Positions 1 to 5,042 of a stretch of DNA of 5,042 nt are shown in pieces. Positions within the stretch are counted from its first letter, which is position 1. Each line of letters opens with the position of its first letter. The DNA comes from Eubacteriales Family XIII. Incertae Sedis bacterium (GTDB taxonomy: Bacteria > Bacillota > Clostridia > Peptostreptococcales > Anaerovoracaceae), in NCBI GenBank assembly GCA_031281765.1, contig JAITEX010000153.1, forward strand, positions 1-5,042. Reading direction: 5' to 3'. Both the position numbers and the translations under genes were made by a program. The notes below the pieces were generated by a model. The model saw only the letters and a list, made by a program, of their open reading frames with translations. It searched no databases and was not told the DNA's origin.

Positions 1-380
1 ATAGAAGATGATTTGGTGGAATAACCCACTAAGCCGCCGATAACGCCGCCCGATCCCGAGACGGCGCCGGTCGCGTAGCAGTTGGTGATATCCGAACCTG
101 TGGTGGATTCTCCTACCAAACCGCCGACGCGGCTATTGCCTGAGACGGCAGTGGTTGCGTAACAGGCGGTAATGACTGAGCTCTCCGCCATATAGCCCGC
201 TATGCCGCCAACACCACCGGCGCCTGAGACGATGCCCGTCGTGTAGCAAGCGGTAACGGAGGATGCATAGGCATAGCTCACTAAGCCGCCAACATTGTTT
301 TGCGTGCTTTTGACAATAGCGCCCTCAACGCCCAGATTCTTTATCTCCACACCGTTGACATAGCCGAACAAGCCGGCGTA
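1..380 (-). repeat. GLUG repeat array B, five visible units, truncated
   Basis: This is the second GLUG array of the same protein. The cores start near residues 690 (YAGLFGYV), 718 (NVGGLVSYA), 746 (VGGIAGYM), 774 (VGGLVGES) and 803 (IGGLVGYS), a period of 28-29 residues. The linkers again carry the Cys-Tyr strand (TACYTTGIVSG, TACYATTAVSG, TNCYATGAVSG). The window ends inside the fifth unit, so the total repeat number is unknown. Confidence 0.86.
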
Positions 381-2447
381 ATCGTCAGTCGTATTGATGG
401 AAAGCCCGGTGATAGTGTGGCCTTTGCCGTCAAAATATCCTTTGAAGAATTTAATGTAGTCCGTCCCTATCGGAGCCCAGCCCTTTCCCTCGTTGAATTC
501 CTGATTGTTCGTGCCATAGTCACTCAGGTCAATGTCGTTCTCAAGGACGTAATACACGTCCTCGTCGGCATACGGTGCGGTTCCCGCGTTCACGAACTCC
601 GCCATCTTTGCGAGATGCGCGGCCGTGTATATGCGGTAGGGGTCGTCCTCTGTACCCGAGCCGGGGAAAAGCTCCGATAGCAGATGGGCGGGCATATCCC
701 CCGTCTCTGTGCTTGAACCGGGGGAATGGGCCGGCGCTATTTGCAGATGAGTCGGCATATTCACCGTTTTGCCATTCAGCCCGGGCAGGGAGCCGGGTTC
801 ATAGGCCCACGGTGAGCTCGTGAATGCGGCAGGAAAGCCCGCCGCTTCCTGAAGCTCTGCGGCGGTCTTGCCAAGGCCGTCTATATCGGTTGCAACCGCA
901 TTTCCTTGACCCTCGGTTATGGGTTTATCAACGCCGTCTATCTTCACTGTCATTCCCGAGAAAGCATAATTGCCGGAAAGCGTAGCTTTCCCACCTTCGT
1001 TTTCGCCAACCACACGCCCGATATACCCGTCGGATGAACTGGCTGTGACCGATGGGTTCAAGGCGAGGCAACCGGAAATAGTAGTAGCTGCGTTTAAAGT
1101 AAAGCCTGCTAAACCGCCAACACAGTTGCTCCCCGAAACAACGCCGGTCGCGTAGCAGTCGGTAACAGAAGAAAAAAATCCTTTGTCGCTGTAACCAGCC
1201 CATCCCATCAGGCCGCCGACATAGGCGCCGGTACCCGATATGGAGCCGGTCGCATAACAGTCTGCGATGGTATAGTTGACCACGGCATAGCCTACTAAGC
1301 CGCCGACATAGTGGTTGCCTGAGACGGAAGCGGTCGTGTAGCAACCTTCAATGGTGGAGCAGGATGCCGTACCCGCAAGGCCGCCGGCGTAGTATTCTCC
1401 GCCGGAGACGAAGCCTGTCACATAACAGTCTGCGATGGCGGAGAATTCGGCGTGGCCTACTAAGCCGCCGGCGTAAGATCCGGTGTTTTTGACGGAGACG
1501 CCTTCAAGGCCCAGGTTTTTTATCTGCGCGCCATCGGCGTAACCGAACAGTCCGGCGTAAAACGTGGCCCTGTTAATGGAAAGCCCGGTGATGACGTGGC
1601 CGTCGCCGTCAAAGACGCCTTTGAAAGAGTTGCCTTCTGCTCCTATCGGCGCCCAGCCTTCACCATTATTGAACGAAGAGTTGATTGTACCGTAGGCGCT
1701 CAGGTCGAGGTCGTTCATGAGCCGGAGATATATCTTCGTGCTCGCGTTTCCGAAGACGAAGCTCTCCAACTGGCCCGCGTTTACGAGCGCGGCAACTTCG
1801 GCGAGTTGATCGGCATTGGTAAGCTGTAAGGGGGATTGCTCGGCGCCGAGGCCAAGTACGCGACCGGCTGTGGCGCGGAGCATTCGGCTCGCCGCAGGGA
1901 CTGCTTCGGTAATGAAGGCGGTGATGCGCGGCGCCTCAAGGTCCGACGCGAGCGTGTAGCCCTCCTCCGGCTGCGCGATAAATACATAGAGCCCGGCGCT
2001 GCCGGGAGTATAGTCCTTCGCATTCCACGTCACGGGAACCGGAATGGTGGAGGACGAATTGTCCGCAGCTTTCACGGTTGCCTTTACTGTTTCGGGAAGC
2101 TCAGGCGCGGCGCCGCGCTGATAGCGCACGTCGTCTGCGAGCGAGTCGAAGTCCGTGATGACGCCGCCGGCAAATATGTCAGAAGAAACTTCGTCAAGAG
2201 AATCCTGAGAGACGGGGTACGCTCCATCCATATCCTCCGCATCCACAGCAATCTCTGCAAAGGCGACAGAGGACGCAGGGACATTAAACGCCGCAGCCGG
2301 AACAAGCGTCACGGCAAGCAAAAAGGCGCAAGCGCATGAAAGCAGTCTTTTCAAACTAACTCCCGGCCGCCGCGTCGCCACGCGCGCCCGCCCGTTTCTC
2401 TGGTGTATCTTATTATGGTATCTTTTACTACCGTAGTGTTGTATCAT
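1..2447 (-). CDS. Secreted GLUG-repeat surface protein, 3' end beyond window
   Basis: This is a continuous minus-strand frame of 815 codons with no stop, leaving the window at position 1. Residues 1-31 are basic. Residues 32-64 form a hydrophobic signal segment beginning LKRLLSCACAFLLAVTL, with possible cleavage after VAFA (residue 64). Residues about 93-181 resemble a bacterial Ig-like domain (VPVTWNAKDYTPGSAGLYVF, then EEGYTLA). Two homologous modules follow. Module A (about 206-485) has VNAG, a DLDLSAYG strand, GWAPIG, FKGVFDGDGHVITGLSIN and AGLFGYA, then GLUG repeats. Module B (about 590 onward) repeats this as GSGTEDDPYRI, DIDLSDYG, GWAPIG, FDGKGHTITGLSIN and AGLFGYV. GLUG-motif proteins are generally cell-surface or secreted proteins; ligand and function are unknown here. 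The start chosen is ATG at 2447 with AAGGGAAGGAA upstream. An in-frame TTG at 2354, preceded by GGGAG, is a real alternative and would give a conventional 33-residue signal peptide. No anchor is visible; it may lie in the missing C-terminus. Confidence 0.93.
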   Translation of the reverse strand, partial: MIQHYGSKRYHNKIHQRNGRARVATRRPGVSLKRLLSCACAFLLAVTLVPAAAFNVPASSVAFAEIAVDAEDMDGAYPVSQDSLDEVSSDIFAGGVITDFDSLADDVRYQRGAAPELPETVKATVKAADNSSSTIPVPVTWNAKDYTPGSAGLYVFIAQPEEGYTLASDLEAPRITAFITEAVPAASRMLRATAGRVLGLGAEQSPLQLTNADQLAEVAALVNAGQLESFVFGNASTKIYLRLMNDLDLSAYGTINSSFNNGEGWAPIGAEGNSFKGVFDGDGHVITGLSINRATFYAGLFGYADGAQIKNLGLEGVSVKNTGSYAGGLVGHAEFSAIADCYVTGFVSGGEYYAGGLAGTASCSTIEGCYTTASVSGNHYVGGLVGYAVVNYTIADCYATGSISGTGAYVGGLMGWAGYSDKGFFSSVTDCYATGVVSGSNCVGGLAGFTLNAATTISGCLALNPSVTASSSDGYIGRVVGENEGGKATLSGNYAFSGMTVKIDGVDKPITEGQGNAVATDIDGLGKTAAELQEAAGFPAAFTSSPWAYEPGSLPGLNGKTVNMPTHLQIAPAHSPGSSTETGDMPAHLLSELFPGSGTEDDPYRIYTAAHLAKMAEFVNAGTAPYADEDVYYVLENDIDLSDYGTNNQEFNEGKGWAPIGTDYIKFFKGYFDGKGHTITGLSINTTDDYAGLFGYVNGVEIKNLGVEGAIVKSTQNNVGGLVSYAYASSVTACYTTGIVSGAGGVGGIAGYMAESSVITACYATTAVSGNSRVGGLVGESTTGSDITNCYATGAVSGSGGVIGGLVGYSTKSSS
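633..758 (-). repeat. Intragenic 63-base tandem duplication in the inter-module linker
   Basis: The two modules are joined by a linker that contains an imperfect 21-residue tandem repeat. The first copy begins MPTHLQ at residue 564 and ends PGSSTETGD. The second begins MPAHLL at residue 585 and ends PGSGTEDDP, which is the lead-in of module B. At DNA level the blocks at 744-761 and 681-698 share most positions (CAGATG, then GGCATAT). The 63-base spacing keeps frame. This is visible directly; that it arose during duplication of the module is inference. Confidence 0.6.
993..1559 (-). repeat. GLUG repeat array A, seven units
   Basis: Within the surface protein, the core pattern Y-[AV]-G-G-L-x-G recurs with Y/C at about residues 297, 325, 353, 380, 409, 442 and 475, so the period is 27-33 residues. 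Examples are YAGLFGYA, YAGGLVGHA, YAGGLAGTA, YVGGLVGYA, YVGGLMGWA and CVGGLAGFT; the seventh, YIGRVVGENEG, is degenerate. Between cores lies a conserved strand of the form [IV]-x-[DG]-C-Y-x-T followed by VSG, for example IADCYATGSISG. The repeats are diverged at DNA level but recognisable as GCCGCC-rich blocks on the plus strand. Pattern and spacing match the GLUG repeat family. Confidence 0.88.
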
Positions 2448-2452
2448 TGAAA

Positions 2453-2463
2453 TTCCTTCCCTT
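2453..2463 (-). promoter_or_regulatory. Ribosome binding site of the surface protein
   Basis: On the minus strand AAGGGAAGGAA lies directly upstream of ATG 2447, with AGGA 6 bases from the start codon. This favours the ATG over the downstream TTG at 2354, which has its own GGGAG (2364-2360) with 5-base spacing. Either start is possible. Confidence 0.6.
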
Positions 2464-2488
2464 TTCATTATTATTCCCTCTATATATA

Positions 2489-2515
2489 TTTATACCCAAA
2501 AAAGCGCGGTTTCAA
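2489..2515 (-). promoter_or_regulatory. Possible promoter of the surface protein
   Basis: On the minus strand TTGAAA (2515-2510) is followed after 15 bases by TATAAA (2494-2489), or after 17 by TAAATA. Initiation near 2480 would give a leader of about 33 bases before ATG 2447. The spacing is short and the -35 box lies inside the terminator hairpin, so the call is weak. A promoter further upstream near 2666-2694 is the alternative. Confidence 0.3.
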
Positions 2516-2546
2516 ACATTTAGTTTCTGTTTGCCGTGCTTTTTTT
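2498..2546. terminator. Bidirectional intrinsic terminator hairpin
   Basis: AAAAAAGCGCGG (2498-2509) pairs with CCGTGCTTTTTT (2534-2545) through 12 base pairs, one a G-U wobble. After a TTT bulge, CAAACA (2513-2518) pairs with TGTTTG (2528-2533), closing a 9-base loop. Seven T follow on the plus strand and six on the minus strand, so it can terminate in either direction. It lies between two divergent genes rather than downstream of one. It therefore either blocks readthrough or antisense transcripts, or acts as an attenuator in the leader of the minus-strand surface gene. Confidence 0.75.
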
Positions 2547-2576
2547 GAGGGTTTGCGGGCGGAATAGAATGGCTCT

Positions 2577-2643
2577 CCGGTGAAGAGGACCCGATTGAAC
2601 AGTTTTGTGCAATAACCGTGACGTTTGGTCACTTGTCCTCCGG
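2577..2643 (-). ncRNA. Possible structured leader RNA, three-way junction
   Basis: A closing stem pairs CCG (2577-2579) and GAGGAC (2585-2590) with GTCCTC plus CGG (2635-2643), leaving a 5-base bulge on one side. Inside are two hairpins. ATTG (2594-2597) pairs with CAAT (2610-2613), with a further ACA/TGT stem and a four-base loop. GTGAC (2618-2622) pairs with GTCAC (2628-2632) around a five-base loop. Junction segments are 3, 4 and 2 bases. Pairing works on both strands. Minus is preferred because a terminator and the surface gene's ribosome binding site follow on that strand, a riboswitch-like order. No known riboswitch consensus was recognised and transcription is unproven. Confidence 0.35.
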
Positions 2644-2673
2644 GTGTCAATAAAATATCTTATATATTATAAT
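2644..2673 (+). promoter_or_regulatory. Probable promoter of the serA operon
   Basis: A perfect TATAAT -10 box at 2668-2673 has a weak -35 candidate GTGTCA (2644-2649) 18 bases upstream. Initiation would fall near 2680, giving a leader of about 90 bases before serA. The -10 sits in the palindrome ATTATAAT, so the minus strand also reads TATAAT (2671-2666), with TTAGCG (2694-2689) 17 bases upstream as a poor -35. Overlapping divergent promoters are therefore possible. An inverted repeat, AGAAGTC (2674-2680) with GACTTCT (2704-2710), flanks the predicted start and could be an operator; this is weak. Confidence 0.55.
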
Positions 2674-2757
2674 AGAAGTCTGTGGGAACGCTAAGCCTCT
2701 CATGACTTCTTGACTGAGAAAACGTACATCTGGATCCTCAGAGCCGATAAAGCAATC

Positions 2758-2766
2758 AGGGAGGTG
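2758..2766 (+). promoter_or_regulatory. Ribosome binding site of serA
   Basis: AGGGAGGTG contains a near-perfect Shine-Dalgarno GGAGG six bases before the ATG at 2771, and fixes that start. Confidence 0.85.
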
Positions 2767-2770
2767 CATT

Positions 2771-3688
2771 ATGGCAAAAATATTAGTGACCGACGGAATA
2801 GACCGGGGTGCGGCGGAAGCGCTCCGCGCGGCGGGACATGAGGTAACGGAACAATTCTTCCCCCCGGACGAACTCTGTGTCCAGGCAGGGAATTTCGATG
2901 CCATCGTCGTGCGTTCGGCGACAAAGGTGACGCGGGAAGTCCTCGACGGCGCGATGAAGGCCGGCAAGCTGTCCCTCGTGATACGCGGCGGCGTCGGGGT
3001 GGACAATATCGACGTGCCGCACGCGGAGGAGCTCGGCATCACGGTGCGGAACACGCCTGCGGCGAGCAGCAACGCGGTCGCGGAGCTTGCTATCGGGCAT
3101 ATGTTTGCCCTCGCGCGCTATATCTATATATCGAATGTCACGATGCGCGCGGGCGCGTGGGAGAAGAAGAGCTATACGGGCCGCGAACTGCAGGGCAAGA
3201 CGCTCGGCCTTATCGGTTTCGGGCGCATCGCGCGGGAGACGGCGCGCATCGCGCGGGGCATCGGCATGAAGGTGATATACCATTCGCGCCGCGGCAGGAA
3301 AGAGGGGTTTGACGAATTTGAGTACCGGCCCTTCGAGGAAGTGCTCTCCGGCTCTGACTTTATCTCGCTGCACGTACCGGTGGACAAGGAGCGCGGCGCG
3401 CTCATAGGAGATGCCGAGTTTGCGCTTATGAAGGACGGCGTTTACCTGATCAACTGCGCGCGCGGCGGCGTGGTCGACGAGGAAGCCCTGCTTGCGGCCT
3501 TAGATTCCGGGAAGGTTGCGGCGGCGGCGCTCGATGTATTTGAGACGGAGCCGCCAAAGGATGAGCGTATCCTGCAGCACGAGCGCATTTCGCTGACGCC
3601 GCATATCGGCGCTTCGACGAAGGAGGCGCAACAGAAAATTGGCGCGGAGGTCGTCAAAATTATCGAAGAAGAACTCGGAGGGAGGTAG
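2771..3688 (+). CDS. serA: D-3-phosphoglycerate dehydrogenase, short form without ACT domain
   Basis: Predicted cytosolic D-2-hydroxyacid dehydrogenase that oxidises 3-phosphoglycerate to 3-phosphohydroxypyruvate, the first step of serine synthesis. At 305 aa it contains only the substrate and nucleotide domains; the C-terminal ACT or ASB regulatory domains of longer SerA proteins are absent, so classical serine feedback through ACT is unlikely. Phosphoglycerate-dehydrogenase-like motifs are VVRSATKVT (46-54), IRGGVGVDNID (71-81) and NTPAASSNAVAELAIGH (94-110). The Rossmann motif is GLIGFGRIA (146-154), where the third glycine is Ala154. Catalytic residues are Arg231 (NCARGGVVDEEAL), Glu260 (DVFETEPP) and His278 (TPHIGAST). 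After the second nucleotide-domain strand the usual acidic residue is missing and the sequence is VIYHSRRGRK (168-177), which suggests NADP(H) use. It is the first gene of an operon, with the DUF1015 gene beginning 3 bases after its stop. Another 2-hydroxyacid dehydrogenase activity cannot be excluded, but the serC context supports SerA. Confidence 0.92.
   Translation: MAKILVTDGIDRGAAEALRAAGHEVTEQFFPPDELCVQAGNFDAIVVRSATKVTREVLDGAMKAGKLSLVIRGGVGVDNIDVPHAEELGITVRNTPAASSNAVAELAIGHMFALARYIYISNVTMRAGAWEKKSYTGRELQGKTLGLIGFGRIARETARIARGIGMKVIYHSRRGRKEGFDEFEYRPFEEVLSGSDFISLHVPVDKERGALIGDAEFALMKDGVYLINCARGGVVDEEALLAALDSGKVAAAALDVFETEPPKDERILQHERISLTPHIGASTKEAQQKIGAEVVKIIEEELGGR
3680..3685 (+). promoter_or_regulatory. 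Ribosome binding site of the DUF1015 gene, inside the serA 3' end
   Basis: GGGAGG overlaps the last codons of serA (Gly-Gly-Arg) and stands six bases before ATG 3692. The overlap suggests the two genes are translated together from one transcript. Confidence 0.8.
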
Positions 3689-3691
3689 CCT

Positions 3692-4927
3692 ATGCCACTA
3701 TTCAAACCATTCAAAGCCATACGTCCGGCTGAGGGACGTGCGGAGCGGATTTCCGCGCTGCCGTACGATGTGATGAACCGCGCGGAAGCAAAGGAGATGG
3801 GGGCGGACCCCCTCTCCTTTCTGCACATCTCGCGGTCCGAGATAGACTTAGGCGACAGCGTTGACCCTTACAGTCCCGAGGTCTATAAGGCCGCGCATGA
3901 CAACCTTTATCGTATGCTCGATGAGGGTTCGTTCCTGCAGGATGACTCTCCTTTTTTCTATATATACCGTGAAGTTATGGACGGACGCGCACAAACGGGG
4001 GTCGTTGGCTGCGCGTCCATCGACGATTACACAGGCGGTCGCATCAAGAAGCACGAGCTGACGCGCGTCGAGAAGGAAATCGACCGCATCAACCATTTCG
4101 ATGCCTGCGATGCGCATACCGAGCCTGTTTTTTTGACCTACCGTAATACGGAAGCCCTTGCCGCCCTTATCGGGCGCATCACCGAGGAACAGCCCATGTA
4201 TGATTTCACGAGCGATGACGGCGTGCGCCATACCCTCTGGGTAGTCTCAAACCCCGGGGATATTGATTTCTTTGAGTCGGAACTTGGCAAAATCGACGCG
4301 TTCTATATCGCCGACGGCCACCATCGTTCGGCTTCTGCGGTCAAGGTCGGCCTTAAACGCCGTGACAAAGCGGGTTCCTTTACCGGGGATGAGGAATTTA
4401 ATTTCTTCCTCACGGTGCTGTTTCCCGATGAGGACCTTGCCATTCTCCCGTACAACCGCGTCGTCAGGGATTTGGCGGGTCTGTCCTCCGCCGAATTTCT
4501 TGAGAAACTCAGAGAGCGTTTCGACCTCGAGGAAACCCCTGAGGCCTACGCGCCGAAGGCGCGGCATGAGATAGGCATGTACCTTGACGGGCAGTGGTAT
4601 ATCCTACGGCCCAAGGCGGGATGGGCCGAAAGCGGCGATGTCGTTGCGGACCTCGATATATCGATTCTGCAAAACGAGGTGCTCGGGCCGATTCTGAAAA
4701 TCGAGGACCCGCGCACGGACAAGCGGATAGATTTTGTCGGCGGCATCAGAGGGCTGTCCGAGCTTGAGAAGAGAGTCGGCTCGGATATGAAGGTCGCGTT
4801 CTCGATGTACGCAACCACCATCGGCGAACTGCTTTCGGTCGCCGACGCCGGGAAAATAATGCCGCCGAAATCCACATGGTTTGAGCCGAAACTCAGAAGC
4901 GGCTTATTCGTTCACAGTTTTAGATAA
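3692..4927 (+). CDS. DUF1015 family protein, serine-operon member
   Basis: A 411-residue predicted soluble protein with no signal peptide or membrane segment. It matches the DUF1015 family by its motif series: ALPYDVMN (22-29), KKHELTRVEKEIDR (119-132), DAHTEPVFLTY (140-150), YIADGHHRSASA (205-216), LPYNRVV (252-258), FVGG (348-351) and MPPKSTWFEPKLRSGL (390-405). The length is usual for the family and the frame is intact. The biochemical role is not established to my knowledge. The gene lies 3 bases after serA and 17 bases before serC, so it is almost certainly co-transcribed with serine synthesis. The DGHHR-x-x-A motif resembles the active region of ParB/sulfiredoxin-fold proteins, a fold that also includes free-serine kinases (SerK, SbnI). 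A role in phosphoserine/serine interconversion or control of flux is therefore plausible but inferred. The start is supported by GGAGG six bases upstream. Confidence 0.93.
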   Translation: MPLFKPFKAIRPAEGRAERISALPYDVMNRAEAKEMGADPLSFLHISRSEIDLGDSVDPYSPEVYKAAHDNLYRMLDEGSFLQDDSPFFYIYREVMDGRAQTGVVGCASIDDYTGGRIKKHELTRVEKEIDRINHFDACDAHTEPVFLTYRNTEALAALIGRITEEQPMYDFTSDDGVRHTLWVVSNPGDIDFFESELGKIDAFYIADGHHRSASAVKVGLKRRDKAGSFTGDEEFNFFLTVLFPDEDLAILPYNRVVRDLAGLSSAEFLEKLRERFDLEETPEAYAPKARHEIGMYLDGQWYILRPKAGWAESGDVVADLDISILQNEVLGPILKIEDPRTDKRIDFVGGIRGLSELEKRVGSDMKVAFSMYATTIGELLSVADAGKIMPPKSTWFEPKLRSGLFVHSFR

Positions 4928-4932
4928 GGAGG
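4926..4932 (+). promoter_or_regulatory. Ribosome binding site of serC
   Basis: AAGGAGG overlaps the TAA stop of the DUF1015 gene. It is 12 bases from ATG 4945, somewhat long. The start is still well supported because the translated N-terminus matches SerC from its first residues. Confidence 0.7.
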
Positions 4933-4944
4933 AAGAGTATCATT

Positions 4945-5042
4945 ATGAGCAGAGTATATAATTTTTCGGCGGGGCCGTCCATGCTGCCGCTTCCCGTCCT
5001 CGAAAAGGCGCAGCGCGAATTGGTTGACTACGCCGGGACGGG
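4945..5042 (+). CDS. serC: Phosphoserine aminotransferase, N-terminal fragment
   Basis: The first 32 codons begin MSRVYNFSAGPSMLPLPVLE and continue to DYAGTG at the window edge. The YNFSAGP-x-MLP start followed by an E-L-x-DY-x-GTG segment is highly characteristic of SerC, the PLP-dependent class V aminotransferase that converts 3-phosphohydroxypyruvate and glutamate to phosphoserine and 2-oxoglutarate. The PLP lysine and the rest of the protein lie beyond the window. It follows the DUF1015 gene by 17 bases and is the third gene of the operon. The truncation is caused by the window end, not by a mutation. Confidence 0.95.
   Translation, partial: MSRVYNFSAGPSMLPLPVLEKAQRELVDYAGT

Noticed and set aside
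928..1344. Minus-strand 138-residue open frame rich in Arg, Cys and Leu
   Set aside because: It is a different frame of the same strand inside the GLUG gene. Its apparent Arg/Cys/Leu periodicity is the frame-shifted image of the GLUG repeats.
1..1560. CRISPR-like array because of regularly spaced GCCGCC blocks
   Set aside because: The blocks are coding GLUG repeats of about 27-33 codons, diverged in sequence and in frame. There are no identical direct repeats with unique spacers.
300..2339. Plus-strand open frames opposite the surface protein, for example 300-680 and 1836-2339
   Set aside because: They are antisense shadows of the continuous GLUG-protein frame, which has recognisable repeats across its whole length. 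They have no family resemblance of their own.
2498..2546. c-di-GMP (GEMM) riboswitch suggested by GCACGGCAAAC on the minus strand
   Set aside because: The downstream conserved GEMM segments are absent, and the sequence is fully explained as one terminator arm.
2682..2713. Tiny leader peptides (GTG at 2682 with two Ser codons; ATG at 2702 giving Met-Thr-Ser) as a serine attenuator
   Set aside because: They are too short, lack a ribosome binding site, and no terminator lies between them and serA.
2710..2750. TPP-riboswitch-like fragments (CTGAGA, CTGGAT) in the serA leader
   Set aside because: The remaining conserved TPP elements and stems are missing, and only a weak 5-bp CTGAG/CTCAG pairing is present. 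It is a chance resemblance.
2551..2770. T-box leader for a serine operon
   Set aside because: No T-box consensus (AGGGTGG-x-ACCGCG) and no terminator lies between the promoter and serA.
2647..3405. Minus-strand open frames opposite serA
   Set aside because: They come from the GC-rich codon bias of serA. They show no ribosome binding site or domain, and serA itself has full catalytic motifs.

Overview
The window looks like bacterial chromosome from a GC-rich anaerobe. It has GC-rich genes, AT-rich intergenic DNA, strong GGAGG-type ribosome binding sites, a large secreted GLUG-repeat protein, and a serine-biosynthesis operon with a DUF1015 gene placed between serA and serC. Synergistota or a GC-rich Clostridia-like Bacillota would fit. 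This is inferred from gene content only and no lineage marker is present.

Layout: (1) Positions 1-2447, minus strand: one uninterrupted reading frame of 815 codons that runs off the left edge. It encodes a secreted surface protein with a long basic N-terminus, a hydrophobic signal segment, an Ig-like domain, and two successive copies of a module made of a beta-rich lead-in followed by GLUG repeats (seven in the first copy, five visible in the second). (2) Positions 2448-2770: a 323-base divergent intergenic region. It holds a strong hairpin terminator with T-tracts on both sides (2498-2546), a potential three-way-junction RNA structure (2577-2643), an AT-rich promoter zone whose TATAAT can be read in either direction (2666-2673), and the short serA leader. 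(3) Positions 2771-5042, plus strand: serA (305 aa, no ACT domain), a DUF1015 gene (411 aa) 3 bases after it, and the first 32 codons of serC 17 bases further on.

How the genes work together: SerA oxidises 3-phosphoglycerate to 3-phosphohydroxypyruvate and SerC transaminates that to phosphoserine. The remaining step is phosphoserine to serine. No classical SerB lies in the window, and the DUF1015 gene sits between serA and serC with operon-like spacing. Its DGHHR motif resembles the ParB/sulfiredoxin-type fold used by free-serine kinases, which makes it a candidate for phosphoserine/serine chemistry; this is inference. The surface-protein gene is divergent and functionally unrelated. It may have its own structured, terminator-containing 5' leader.
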